NCBI GenBank assembly: GCA_934728255.1
Contig: CAKVEC010000011.1
Coordinates: forward strand, 1 to 61,764
Source: an uncultured Bacteroidales bacterium
GTDB lineage: Bacteria; Bacteroidota; Bacteroidia; Bacteroidales; Paludibacteraceae
DNA length: 61,764 nt
Direction: 5' to 3'
Below, piece by piece: positions 33,557 to 42,377 of the stretch (within the stretch, counting starts at the first letter, position 1; each line of letters starts with the position of its first letter). Under the pieces are notes generated by a model. That model was given only the letters and a program-made list of their open reading frames with translations, did no database searches and had not been told where the DNA came from. Position numbers and translations under genes: made by a program.

Positions 33557-35158
33557 TTACTTACGTGTAGCCGTACCCGGTATTTGGTCTCCGAGAGTGG
33601 ACATTGCACAACGGAAACCGATTTTGCTGGAGCACTGATCCTGATCCAAATAGCGACGTGTAGAAGGATTGAGCCAATAGATACGATCAGCCCATGAGCC
33701 ACCTTTATATACACGGGTCTTTTTGGTAATTTTCGGTGCAAGGATATCCGTCGGGTCGGTTTTCACCTCGGTCAGGTTGGCTACGCCGACTGTGTCCAAA
33801 GGATAGTCGGTATCAATCAGCGAAGCAAAATCACCATCTCGCACATCACGGCGGTCGTCCATACCGCGATAGGTAACCTTGATGCAGCCTACCGAGTCTA
33901 TTTGGTACGTTCCCTCTTCGCTCAAGACAGGTGTGGTATAGATATTACCACGGAAGGAGTTATACTCGGATACCTCTTGGTTGGTAGTCTCACGATAGAC
34001 ATCGAGTACCCACTCATTGACATTACCTGCCATATTGTAGAGTCCGAAATCGTTAGGCGCAAATGCGTCGACCGGAGCAGTAATCACATAGCGGTCATTC
34101 AAGGCTCCACTCACACCCATCATATCGCCTCGCCCGCGCACGAAGTTCGCCTGCATCTGACCGGCGTTCTTCTTACTCAAGTCGCGCGGATGATAGCCCG
34201 ACCAAGGATATACTTTCCCCTCAATGGTCAAGCCATCTTCGCCTGCGATAGGTGCATAGGCCGCAAACTCCCACTCTGCCTCCGTAGGCAGACGATAGCC
34301 CGTGACAAAGATACCGTCCGCACGGTTCACCTTACGCTCTACGCCATAGGAATCGTACATCGGTTTTTTGCCATAGTCCGGGTTGTATGTATCATCCAGC
34401 AGATACTTCTCGGTATTGAAAACGAACTTATCCCTGATATACTCATAGGAGGGGCGGTACATTGTGATGGTCTCCTCGGGGTCTTCAGGACTCACCTCCT
34501 CATACGAATCCATCTCATAGCCAGTAGCGGTTTCCCACTCATCTTTATATGCCTCATCGTCAGTAGGCTGGAGATCAGCAAACGGGGGAACAACAATTGC
34601 CCCTGCTTTTACCAAAGCCATCTCATTGACACGGTCGGTACGCCATTGGCAATACGCCATAGCCTGCTCCCATGTAACACCCACTACGGGATAGAAAGAG
34701 AACGCGGGGTGAGTAAAATAGTTATCCTCGTATGGGTCGTTGTATGCCAAATCCTCACGCCACACAGTATGGTCAGGACGTGCTTTTTCGATCAATTCGG
34801 GAGCAGTTGCACCAAACACGATTTCCAACCAATGCAGGTATTCATTCCAGTTAAGGTTGGTAACTTCATACTTATCCATATAGAACGAACTAACCGTCAG
34901 CGAACGATTGGCATTATTGCGCGGTGCAGTCAGGAACTCATCTTTCTCACCTATAGTAAAAGTACCACCTTGCACAGGTACCATACCGGTAGGATTGACA
35001 TTGCCCACTCCCTCTTTCGCCTCAAAATTAGTGGTCTCCACATCGTAGTAGTTCCACCCCGTAGTGTTGGACACTTTGGTGTTCAATTCACGCGAATTGC
35101 AGGCACTCAGCACTACGAGCGAGACCAAAAACAGATACTTAGATACGTTATTCTTCAT
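33557..35158 (-). CDS. gldK-like: GldK/PorK-like lipoprotein (type IX secretion)
   Basis: 533 residues with a lipoprotein signal (YLFLVSLVVLSACNSR), then TGWNYYDVETTNFEA, a segment near the start of GldK/PorK proteins. A formylglycine-generating-enzyme fold follows: GMVPVQGGTFTIG, SFYMDKYEVTN, GYRLPTEAEWEFAAYA, NMAGNVNEWVLDVY and KGGSWADRIYWLNPSTRRYL...IGFRCAM. In the type IX system GldK forms the periplasmic ring with GldN. Here it is not followed by gldL, gldM or gldN; the next gene is gcvH. It may therefore be a relocated gldK or a paralogue. Its promoter is at 35193-35200. Confidence 0.82.
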   Translation of the reverse strand: MKNNVSKYLFLVSLVVLSACNSRELNTKVSNTTGWNYYDVETTNFEAKEGVGNVNPTGMVPVQGGTFTIGEKDEFLTAPRNNANRSLTVSSFYMDKYEVTNLNWNEYLHWLEIVFGATAPELIEKARPDHTVWREDLAYNDPYEDNYFTHPAFSFYPVVGVTWEQAMAYCQWRTDRVNEMALVKAGAIVVPPFADLQPTDDEAYKDEWETATGYEMDSYEEVSPEDPEETITMYRPSYEYIRDKFVFNTEKYLLDDTYNPDYGKKPMYDSYGVERKVNRADGIFVTGYRLPTEAEWEFAAYAPIAGEDGLTIEGKVYPWSGYHPRDLSKKNAGQMQANFVRGRGDMMGVSGALNDRYVITAPVDAFAPNDFGLYNMAGNVNEWVLDVYRETTNQEVSEYNSFRGNIYTTPVLSEEGTYQIDSVGCIKVTYRGMDDRRDVRDGDFASLIDTDYPLDTVGVANLTEVKTDPTDILAPKITKKTRVYKGGSWADRIYWLNPSTRRYLDQDQCSSKIGFRCAMSTLGDQIPGTATRK

Positions 35159-35192
35159 ATAGGTATGAGTTGTATTTACGATTTTCAGCCTG

Positions 35193-35200
35193 CAAAGTTA
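35193..35200 (-). promoter_or_regulatory. -7 element of the gldK-gcvH unit
   Basis: The minus strand reads TAACTTTG, 34 nt upstream of the start, with a CAA (TTG on the minus strand) about 21 bp further away at 35222-35224. Confidence 0.65.
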
Positions 35201-35326
35201 CAAAAAAAAAGTTATACCAACCAACAAATGCAAGAAAAAGTGGAAAAAAAATGTATTTTCCACGCAAAACACGGATTTTTATACACTACGTGCTATACAC
35301 ACACCTGCATTTTCAAAGATTTTTCG

Positions 35327-35334
35327 TACCTTTG
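35327..35334 (+). promoter_or_regulatory. -7 element of folP, nearly leaderless
   Basis: TACCTTTG ends 8 nt before the folP ATG at 35343, so transcription would begin within a few bases of the start codon. The -33 region is poorly matched. Confidence 0.6.
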
Positions 35335-35342
35335 TAGTCGTA

Positions 35343-36185
35343 ATGCATACGAATTTTCTAAATATCAAAGGCAGGTTGTTTTCTTTAGATAAACCTGTTG
35401 TAATGGCAATACTGAATGCCACTCCCGATAGTTTTGTACCCTCCACCCGCTTGGCAGACGAAGACGCTGTGCTCAGGGCTGCGGAGCGGGCTTTGAAAGA
35501 CGGGGCAGCCATACTTGACATTGGCGGCTATTCCACGCGTCCGGGTGCACCCGAAGTCTCACCCGAAGAAGAATGGCGACGTGTAAAAATGGCGACATCG
35601 GCTATCCAACGAACATTCCCAAACGCAATAATGTCGGTAGATACATTCCGTGCCGATGTGGCACGGCGTGCGGTAGAAGAGACCGGAGTGGCAATTATCA
35701 ATGATATTTCCGGCGGGCAGTTGGACGGCAATATGTTTGAGACGGTAGCCGAACTGCAAGTACCTTATATCCTTATGCATATGCGCGGTACACCTGCCAC
35801 AATGCAGACTCTCACCGACTACGATGATTTGCTATCCGAGATGGTCGCTTTTTTCCAAAGCCGATTGGATACCTTGGTGCAAATGGGCGTAAAAGACGTG
35901 ATATTGGATCCCGGATTCGGTTTCTCGAAGACCGTGGAGCAGAACTATCTGCTTTTGGCACATATGCAGGAGTTGGCTGTACTACAACGTCCCATTTTAG
36001 CAGGACTATCGCGCAAATCAATGCTATATAAAGTATTAGGTATTACGCAAGAAGAATCACTGAACGCCACAACGGCTGTGAATATGCTTGCTTTGGAGCG
36101 AGGGGCAAAAATACTGCGCGTACACGATACAAAAGCCGCAGCAGAGGCGATTGCTATCTATAATCAACTAAAACAAAACCAATAA
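35343..36185 (+). CDS. folP: Dihydropteroate synthase
   Basis: 280 residues. It joins para-aminobenzoate to the pterin diphosphate in folate synthesis and is the sulfonamide target. The signatures are PVVMAILNATPDSF (with the variant Ala for the usual Val/Leu), AAILDIGGYSTRPGA, IMSVDTFRADVA, IINDISGGQLD, YILMHMRGTP and ILDPGFGFSKT. The start at 35343 gives the standard N-terminus (NIKGRLFSLDKP). It is followed 3 nt later by the diadenylate cyclase gene, a common pairing in Bacteroidetes. Confidence 0.96.
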   Translation: MHTNFLNIKGRLFSLDKPVVMAILNATPDSFVPSTRLADEDAVLRAAERALKDGAAILDIGGYSTRPGAPEVSPEEEWRRVKMATSAIQRTFPNAIMSVDTFRADVARRAVEETGVAIINDISGGQLDGNMFETVAELQVPYILMHMRGTPATMQTLTDYDDLLSEMVAFFQSRLDTLVQMGVKDVILDPGFGFSKTVEQNYLLLAHMQELAVLQRPILAGLSRKSMLYKVLGITQEESLNATTAVNMLALERGAKILRVHDTKAAAEAIAIYNQLKQNQ

Positions 36186-36188
36186 ATT

Positions 36189-36953
36189 ATGGCATTTCAA
36201 TTCGGATTCAAAGATGTCATAGATATTCTGTGCGTTGCCATCATTCTATATGAGGCATTCCGCCTGCTGCGTCGCTCGGGTGCCGCCAATCTGTTCTGGG
36301 GAATTCTGGCTTTCCTGGTTGTGTGGTTCCTGGTCAGTTTTGTATTCCAATTAGACCTGACAGGCGCATTGTTCGACCGTATCATCAGTGTAGGTGCCAT
36401 CGCATTGATTGTCATCTTTCAGGAAGAAATACGCAGTTTCTTCTATCGGGTGGGCGCACGCTTCAGTACATTCCGCTTTAGGCACCAGCGAGACGAGCAG
36501 AAAGCCACCGACCAGCGTGTGCAACAGATAGCACAGGCCTGCCGCCATATGTCGCAATCGAAGACCGGTGCACTGATTGTATTTGCAGGGAAACAGGATC
36601 TGGGCGAATATGCCGATACGGGGGAACGGTTGGACGCACGTATCTCAGCGCGGCTGATAGAGAATATATTTTTCAAAAACACCCCCCTGCACGACGGAGC
36701 ACTGATTATCAAGGACGGGAAACTGCTGAGTGCGGCTTGTATATTGCCGGTATCCAAGAACCAGAACATCCCGCAACATTACGGTCTGCGCCACCGTGCC
36801 GCCTTGGGACTTACAGAGAAAACGGATGCTATGGCGATTGTCGTCTCCGAAGAAACAGGACATATATCGGTAGCACGCGGAGAAATGATTGAGCAGATCA
36901 GCGAAGAGCAGTTGTTCCTATACCTATCTTCTGCCTTTTCTATTGTTGGCTGA
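36189..36953 (+). CDS. cdaA: Diadenylate cyclase (c-di-AMP synthase), membrane-bound
   Basis: 254 residues. Three N-terminal membrane helices (residues of about 8-75, including NLFWGILAFLVVWFLVSFVF) precede a DisA_N catalytic domain. The motifs are LHDGALIIKDGK (DGA) and YGLRHRAALGL (RHR), which bind ATP and metal, and the product is cyclic di-AMP. It lies 3 nt after folP and is probably translated from the same mRNA. Its last 30 nt overlap the end of the convergent outer-membrane protein gene. Confidence 0.95.
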   Translation: MAFQFGFKDVIDILCVAIILYEAFRLLRRSGAANLFWGILAFLVVWFLVSFVFQLDLTGALFDRIISVGAIALIVIFQEEIRSFFYRVGARFSTFRFRHQRDEQKATDQRVQQIAQACRHMSQSKTGALIVFAGKQDLGEYADTGERLDARISARLIENIFFKNTPLHDGALIIKDGKLLSAACILPVSKNQNIPQHYGLRHRAALGLTEKTDAMAIVVSEETGHISVARGEMIEQISEEQLFLYLSSAFSIVG

Positions 36954-37913
36954 AAATCCGGTGTAACCATCGCGGCAGATGATACACCCTTTGGTTTGCG
37001 GCAACTCGAACAGCACTGTAAACTTAATGCCCACTAACAAGTTATTGACGGCAGAAGCCACATTCTCCGTAGAGAGTATATTGTGCATTTGAAGTGCATT
37101 TTCGCTGCCGCCCACGTTTTGCGAATTAACATCCACGGCACTATATCCCTGCGCCTTGTGCAGATCCAATACGCCATAATCGGCAAACACCGCCAAACGA
37201 TACTGCACTTTTGATTTCGGGACATCAAACCCCGTATGGTCGGTCATAAAGCCCAATCGCGCTCCAATCTCTACAGAAACATCCAGATTGACATTAAAGG
37301 ACGTCTTCTCGCTGCTTTTCAGTTCGCGGTTGGCAAAAAACTCATCGGTATAAGGCGGTGTATCGAAGAAACGGTCGAACATATAGACCTTCTGCCCATT
37401 TACGTATTGAAAATACTGTCCATAAGCAGAGAGGTTAGCCGTCATACCGGTTTGAGTAAATGCATTGAAACCGAACTTAACCCCAGCCAAAGCATAGAAA
37501 CGCTTGTATTGTCCGCCCAACAGCAAAGGTACTTTGAGAGCGATATTGGAGTACGCATCGGTGCGCTTGTTTACCGAACAGACATAGTCGAACATATCGC
37601 CCTCGCTATCGGTCTGATCAGCGAAGGTGTATGACCAATCAGGCACTTTGAACGTGGTTTGCCCGCCCGTAACCCCCACACCGCAATCAAGCAGGAAATG
37701 CCCTGCCTGCAAATCATAAACAAACCCGACGGAACCCGCTCCGCCCAAGGAGGAATTGAGGTTACTGTTTTGCGGGAGCAAGGACCATTCGCCAACCTCA
37801 GCGGAGACGCCCAACAAGTGTTTCACTTCTGTATTGCGAGCCACAGCAAAAGCGGAGCCGATCATTAGCCAAACGGCAATAAGACTATATTTGAGACTAT
37901 TCTTCACGTCCAT
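36924..37913 (-). CDS. Outer-membrane beta-barrel protein
   Basis: 329 residues with a signal sequence (SLIAVWLMIGSAFAVA) and alternating amphipathic strands typical of small Bacteroidetes barrels (GSVGFVYDLQAGHFLLDCGVG; VQYRLAVFADYGV; NNLLVGIKFTVLFEL). The last strand is followed by a 24-residue tail with Cys and basic residues (TKGCIICRDGYTGFS...KGRR), whose coding region overlaps the cdaA end on the other strand. It has a promoter at 37986-37993. The exact family is not recognised, and it could act with surface or secretion systems. Confidence 0.8.
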   Translation of the reverse strand: MDVKNSLKYSLIAVWLMIGSAFAVARNTEVKHLLGVSAEVGEWSLLPQNSNLNSSLGGAGSVGFVYDLQAGHFLLDCGVGVTGGQTTFKVPDWSYTFADQTDSEGDMFDYVCSVNKRTDAYSNIALKVPLLLGGQYKRFYALAGVKFGFNAFTQTGMTANLSAYGQYFQYVNGQKVYMFDRFFDTPPYTDEFFANRELKSSEKTSFNVNLDVSVEIGARLGFMTDHTGFDVPKSKVQYRLAVFADYGVLDLHKAQGYSAVDVNSQNVGGSENALQMHNILSTENVASAVNNLLVGIKFTVLFELPQTKGCIICRDGYTGFSANNRKGRR

Positions 37914-37985
37914 CAGATTTACAAGATTGGTGTACCACGGGGGATCAACTCAACAGAGCACGACACCCGCACAATAATTTCGCTA

Positions 37986-37993
37986 CAAAGTTA
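37986..37993 (-). promoter_or_regulatory. -7 element of the outer-membrane barrel gene
   Basis: The minus strand reads TAACTTTG, about 72 nt upstream of the start codon. Confidence 0.6.
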
Positions 37994-38115
37994 CAGAAAA
38001 AACGCTGATTGCACAAGTATTTAGTAAAATCTACACATTTTTATCCAAATTATTCACTATAACCGGCAGGACTCTGAATAAAAAGAGGTAATTCGGCAGG
38101 TATCTATGCAAATAC

Positions 38116-38195
38116 ATAACTCACTATAATACAAGCAAAAACAGCCTAATCACATACGAATCACATACGAATCACATACACCCGATAGTATAAGG
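38116..38195 (-). repeat. 80-bp dispersed repeat, copy B
   Basis: Reverse complement of 26362-26441 with 4 differences in 80. The 11-mer core on this strand is AATCACATACG, AATCACATACG, AATCACATACA (38148-38180). It lies beyond the tRNA-Pro terminator. Confidence 0.9.
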
Positions 38196-38229
38196 ATACA
38201 GAGAGGAGCGATCAATAGAATACCCAACC

Positions 38230-38265
38230 AAAAAGCCTGCTTGATATTCATCAAACAGGCTTTTT
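38230..38265 (-). terminator. Terminator of tRNA-Pro
   Basis: AAAAAGCCTG / CAGGCTTTTT outer stem plus inner TTGAT / ATCAA, with one mismatch between them. A- and T-runs on both sides make it work in either direction. It ends 2 nt from the tRNA CCA end. Confidence 0.85.
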
Positions 38266-38267
38266 GT

Positions 38268-38343
38268 TGGTCGAGAAGAGGCGACTCGAACGCCCGACCC
38301 CCACGTCCCGAACGTGGTGCGCTACCAACTGCGCTACTTCTCG
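38268..38343 (-). tRNA. tRNA-Pro (CGG)
   Basis: Acceptor CGAGAAG / CTTCTCG, anticodon arm CCACG-TTCGGGA-CGTGG (anticodon CGG, G37), T-loop GTTCGAGTC, discriminator A and an encoded CCA. Confidence 0.95.
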
Positions 38344-38415
38344 AGTGCCTTTGCCTTTTGCAACCTAACCACACTTGCAAACGGTTGATAACAACCCTTT
38401 ACGCAAAAGCGGGTG

Positions 38416-38423
38416 CAAAGGTA
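38416..38423 (-). promoter_or_regulatory. -7 element of tRNA-Pro
   Basis: The minus strand reads TACCTTTG, about 72 nt upstream of the tRNA. It lies just after the topA stop, so the tRNA is a separate unit. Confidence 0.65.
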
Positions 38424-38447
38424 CTGCATTTTTTTTATTTACGCAAA

Positions 38448-40757
38448 TTATTTTGCACTTTTTCGCTTAAAACCACGTTTTTGTCCGGTAGGAGCCGTAG
38501 TATTGATGATTTGTTGGCAATCTGCCTCTGTCAAATCTTCCGCCTTGGTACCCTGTGGAATCTTATAATTTCCGCCGGGGGCCTTGATATACGCACCAAA
38601 ACGCCCGTTCAGCACTTGTATATCGCCATATACATGTATCGGATCCTGCTGGTGTGCCTTTTTATCAATCAGTTCTTGCGCTTGTTCCAGCGTAATCTGC
38701 ATCGGGTCAATCGTCTTCGGGATACTGGTAAATCCGCCCTTATAGCGCAGGTACGGACCGAACTTACCTTCGCCTACGACCACATCTTCGCCCTCTAATT
38801 GTCCCAATGTATAGGGCATTGCGCTCTTGAACAGATCCAATGCCTCGGGCAGGGTGATGGAGAAAATGGACTGTCCTTTCTTGAGTGAGGCAAAGCGCGG
38901 TTTCTGCGTATCATCTCCGCCGCCAATCTGGATACATGGCCCCAACTTACTGATTTTTGCCACTACCGGTTCGCCCGTCTCGGGGTCCTTGCCTAATTCG
39001 CGTCCTGCCACCTTACCGGCGGGTATCTGCAGCAGTTGCGGGTGGAAAGTCTTGTAGAAGGTATCCACCGTTTTCACCCAATCGGCTTTTCCTTCGGCTA
39101 TTTGGTCAAAATTCTCCTCCTCATGCGCCGTGAAATCGTAACTCAGGATGTCTGGGAACTGACTGACCAAGAAATCGTTGGTGATACGTCCTAGGTCGGT
39201 AGGCAACAGTTTTTGCTGGTCAGCCCCGTACATTTCCTGCTTCTGCTTTTCCGTTATCTTACCGTTTTTCAGCGTCAGTACAGTATAGTCGCGTTTTTGC
39301 CCCGTTACGCTCCCGCGCTCCACATATTTGCGTGTCTGGATAGTCTCGATGATGGTAGCATAGGTAGAAGGACGCCCGATACCTAGTTCTTCCATTTTCT
39401 TCACCAGCGTTGCCTCGTTGTAGCGGTAAGGCGGCTGTGAGAAAGTCTGTTGCGCCGTGGTATCTATGTTTTGCAACGGCTCGCCGGCAGACACTTGCGG
39501 CAGTACGGGACTATCTTCTTCGGGATCGTCGTTCGACTGGACATATGCACGCATAAAACCGTCAAATGTTACCACTTTGCCTGTAGCAACAAACAGATAA
39601 TCGGTATCGGATATCTTCACTTCTATACGGGTGGTCTCTATCTCGGCATCCGCCATCTGGCAGGCAATCGTGCGTTTCCATATCAGTTCGTAGAGGCGTT
39701 GCTCGTCGCTGCCGTCGCCCGCTGTACGCTTGCTCATATAAGTAGGACGGATAGCCTCGTGTGCCTCTTGCGCCCCTTTGCTGGAAGTGTGATACTGGCG
39801 TGTGTGCGAGTATTGCTCTCCGTATTCGCTCAGTATCTCCTCTTTGGCAGTGGCAAGAGCCAAAGTGCTGAGGTTCACCGAGTCGGTACGCATATAGGTG
39901 ATATGTCCCGCCTCGTAAAGCGATTGCGCCAGACGCATGGTTTTGGATACCGGGAACTTCAGTTTGCGTGCCGCCTCTTGCTGGAGCGAAGAAGTGGTGA
40001 ATGGCGGTGCCGGTGTACGTTTGGCGGGTTTCTTCTGGATGTCGGAGATATGGAAATCAGCCGCAGCACATTGCTCCAAAAAAGCATACGCCTCTTCCTT
40101 GGTGGCAAAACGGTGATTGAGTTCGGTATGCAGGAGCATTCCCTCTTTGCCGTTGGTAAAATCCGCCAGAATGCGATACTGCGAACTCGTCTTGAAGTTC
40201 TCTATCTCGCGTTCGCGCTCCACTACCAACCGCACGGCAACCGACTGGACACGACCTGCACTCAAGCCGGTAGTAACTTTCTTCCATAGCACGGGCGACA
40301 ACTCAAAACCGACAATACGGTCGAGTACACGGCGTGCCTGCTGGGCGTTTACCAGATTATAGTCTATATCCCGCGGTTGCAGGATAGCCTGCTGAATAGC
40401 CGTTTTGGTTATTTCGTGGAAGACGATACGTTTGGTATCTTTCTTGTCCAGATTGAGCACCTCTTTCAAGTGCCATGCAATAGCCTCCCCTTCGCGGTCC
40501 TCATCGCTTGCAAGCCAGACCGTATCGGCTTTCTTCACCTCGGTTTTCAGGGTGTCCAACAGGTGCTGTTTTTTCGGATCTACCACATAGTTCGGGCGGT
40601 AATTGTGCTCGAAATCAATGCCCATACTATTCTTGCCCAACGGCTCAATATCCCGGATATGCCCTTGCGAAGACAGAACGTGGTAGTCCTCTCCTAAAAA
40701 CTTCTCTATGGTCTTTGCCTTGGCAGGAGACTCAACAATTACAAGATTTTTGCTCAT
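38448..40757 (-). CDS. topA: DNA topoisomerase I (type IA)
   Basis: 769 residues. It relaxes negative supercoils. The Toprim domain starts NLVIVESPAKAKTIEKFLG with acidic triad WLASDEDREGEAIAWHL. The catalytic Tyr lies in GHITYMRTDSV (near residue 290), preceded by the family block TTGLSAGRVQSVAVRLVVERE. The C-terminus has Topo_C repeats without Cys4 zinc fingers (FGPYLRYKGGFTSIPK; FGAYIKAPGGNYKIPQ) and a basic tail (GQKRGFKRKSAK). It has its own promoter (40831-40838). Confidence 0.97.
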   Translation of the reverse strand: MSKNLVIVESPAKAKTIEKFLGEDYHVLSSQGHIRDIEPLGKNSMGIDFEHNYRPNYVVDPKKQHLLDTLKTEVKKADTVWLASDEDREGEAIAWHLKEVLNLDKKDTKRIVFHEITKTAIQQAILQPRDIDYNLVNAQQARRVLDRIVGFELSPVLWKKVTTGLSAGRVQSVAVRLVVEREREIENFKTSSQYRILADFTNGKEGMLLHTELNHRFATKEEAYAFLEQCAAADFHISDIQKKPAKRTPAPPFTTSSLQQEAARKLKFPVSKTMRLAQSLYEAGHITYMRTDSVNLSTLALATAKEEILSEYGEQYSHTRQYHTSSKGAQEAHEAIRPTYMSKRTAGDGSDEQRLYELIWKRTIACQMADAEIETTRIEVKISDTDYLFVATGKVVTFDGFMRAYVQSNDDPEEDSPVLPQVSAGEPLQNIDTTAQQTFSQPPYRYNEATLVKKMEELGIGRPSTYATIIETIQTRKYVERGSVTGQKRDYTVLTLKNGKITEKQKQEMYGADQQKLLPTDLGRITNDFLVSQFPDILSYDFTAHEEENFDQIAEGKADWVKTVDTFYKTFHPQLLQIPAGKVAGRELGKDPETGEPVVAKISKLGPCIQIGGGDDTQKPRFASLKKGQSIFSITLPEALDLFKSAMPYTLGQLEGEDVVVGEGKFGPYLRYKGGFTSIPKTIDPMQITLEQAQELIDKKAHQQDPIHVYGDIQVLNGRFGAYIKAPGGNYKIPQGTKAEDLTEADCQQIINTTAPTGQKRGFKRKSAK

Positions 40758-40830
40758 ATATTTATTACATTAAGGTGTATCCGGTAGCAAACCGGCACAC
40801 TCGTAATACGCCAAAAAACGAAAACGCGGG

Positions 40831-40838
40831 CAAAAGTA
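40831..40838 (-). promoter_or_regulatory. -7 element of topA
   Basis: The minus strand reads TACTTTTG, about 75 nt upstream of the start. Confidence 0.65.
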
Positions 40839-40929
40839 CTGCTTTTTTTTTGTTTATGCAAATTTAGCCCGCATCAGCCCTTGACAATGATGCCTCTTTC
40901 GCTGAAAATGGTTAAAATGAGGCGTATGA

Positions 40930-42006
40930 TTATTTCAACGCTCGATAAATGCCGCCCGGCAGCGATTTGACAAAACCCTGCATCTCCAAAAGCATCAGGT
41001 CGGCAGAAGCCTGCGGGTACGGGATATGCGTCTCCAATACCACCATATTGATATGCATACCGTCCTCCTGCTCGTGAAGTTTGTCGATCAGCATGTGCTG
41101 GGTGGGCGAAAGCGTTCCAAACAGATCGGCAATCTCCGTCTGAACAGGCTGTTTCTTTGTCGTAGCGGTCTCCCACTGCATAGAATTAATTAGGTCATCC
41201 GCCGACTGGATAAGTTGTGCTTTCTGGTTGCGTATCAATAGGTTGCATCCTTGCGCACTCTCATCAGTCGGGCGTCCGGGGAAAGCAAACAGGTCGCGGT
41301 TGTAGTCGCAAGCCATCTGCGCCGTAATTAGCGAACCGCCTTTCTGCTTCGATTCTACCACCACTACCGCGTCCGCCAGCCCGGCAATAATACGGTTGCG
41401 TGCCACAAAGTTGAACGCATCGGGATTGGTATCACTCGGATATTCGGTCAGTATGCCGCCGTCCTCCAATGCCTGCACAGCCACCGAGCGGTGCAATGAC
41501 GGATAAATCCTGTCCAAACCGTGTGCCGGCACTATCACGGTCGGCACACCCGCTTCTATTGCCGCACGGTGGGCAGCGATGTCAATACCATATGCCAATC
41601 CGCTGACAATCACTATATTCGGTATCTGTTTTGCCAGATCAAGCACTAATTGCCGTGTCTGTTCCTTGCCGCGGTCGGTCGCCACACGCGTACCCACCAC
41701 CGACACCACTTTGGTGTCTTCAAAACGGATATTTCCTTTGGAATAAAGCACAAGAGGGCGGTCGGGGCACTCGCGCAACCGGAACGGATACTGCGCATCC
41801 TCGCACCACAGCATTTGGATCCGGTGGCGGTCGATAAACTCCAACTCGCACTCTGCCCGCTCCAATGCAACCTGCATATCCGCCTCGTCCGTATGCTGCC
41901 ACACCTCGTAGGCGGAGCCGTAGTGTTCCAGCAACTGCAACGCCTTGCGCAGACGGTTTCGGAACAGGATACTCACCGCTATTTGATACAACCGCTCTTC
42001 CTGCAT
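40930..42006 (-). CDS. dprA: DNA processing protein DprA
   Basis: 358 residues from the ATG at 42004-42006 (MQEERLYQIAVSILF), the standard DprA N-terminus. The frame stays open 63 nt further up, inside vanZ. DprA loads RecA on incoming single-stranded DNA. The Rossmann-like core shows VVSVVGTRVATDRGKEQ, VSGLAYGIDIAAHRAAI, TVIVPAHGLDRIYPSLH, FVARNRIIAGLADAVVVVESK and SGSL-type KGGSLITAQMA. A C-terminal winged-helix domain follows (QTEIADLFGTLSPTQHMLIDKL). The start overlaps the vanZ-like gene by 28 nt, suggesting translational coupling. Confidence 0.93.
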   Translation of the reverse strand: MQEERLYQIAVSILFRNRLRKALQLLEHYGSAYEVWQHTDEADMQVALERAECELEFIDRHRIQMLWCEDAQYPFRLRECPDRPLVLYSKGNIRFEDTKVVSVVGTRVATDRGKEQTRQLVLDLAKQIPNIVIVSGLAYGIDIAAHRAAIEAGVPTVIVPAHGLDRIYPSLHRSVAVQALEDGGILTEYPSDTNPDAFNFVARNRIIAGLADAVVVVESKQKGGSLITAQMACDYNRDLFAFPGRPTDESAQGCNLLIRNQKAQLIQSADDLINSMQWETATTKKQPVQTEIADLFGTLSPTQHMLIDKLHEQEDGMHINMVVLETHIPYPQASADLMLLEMQGFVKSLPGGIYRALK

Positions 42007-42377
42007 ATCCAATACCCTATATACGCCAATACCACCCCTACCAATGCACCAATCATATCGGCATACCAATCATACCAATCGCCCGTACGGGTAATAGTGC
42101 ACCATGCCTGCAGCAACTCAATCAGTCCGCCGTAGCCCATAGATACCGCCCACGAGCCAACAGCATATCCCCACGACCGGCGTTTATCCAATAGCATTCC
42201 ACCTGTCAGCACAAACGACAATCCGACATACATCATCGTATGCCAGAACTTGTCGCCATACTGCTCAAGCAGAGGCATCTGAGGGTTCTCCATCAGCGAG
42301 AGCACCGCAATCACCACCGCCACTATCAGAGCAGGCACATAGAACCAAAAGCGCCTTATAGTTTCTGTCCGAAGCAC
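41979..42377 (-). CDS. VanZ-family membrane protein
   Basis: 132 residues with four predicted membrane helices: FWFYVPALIVAVVIAVLSL, MMYVGLSFVLTGGML, WGYAVGSWAVSMGYGGLIEL and ADMIGALVGVVLAYIGYWIC. The sequence GDKFWHTMMYVGLSF (the K-x-x-H block) and LIELLQ...DWYDWYADMIGALVG follow the VanZ pattern. Some relatives give low-level teicoplanin resistance, but the general function is unknown. It overlaps upp at its start (22 nt) and dprA at its end (28 nt). Confidence 0.88.
   Translation of the reverse strand: MLRTETIRRFWFYVPALIVAVVIAVLSLMENPQMPLLEQYGDKFWHTMMYVGLSFVLTGGMLLDKRRSWGYAVGSWAVSMGYGGLIELLQAWCTITRTGDWYDWYADMIGALVGVVLAYIGYWICRKSGCIK

Larger units (their letters stand above)
37914..38267. 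other. Intergenic region between the barrel gene and tRNA-Pro
   Basis: Contains the barrel-gene promoter, an A/T-rich stretch, the second copy of the 80-bp repeat (38116-38195) and the tRNA terminator (38230-38265). No gene is visible. Confidence 0.7.

Noticed and set aside
42007..42069. A longer N-terminus for DprA
   Set aside because: The extra 21 residues overlap vanZ and are unlike DprA; MQEERLYQIAVS is the normal start.
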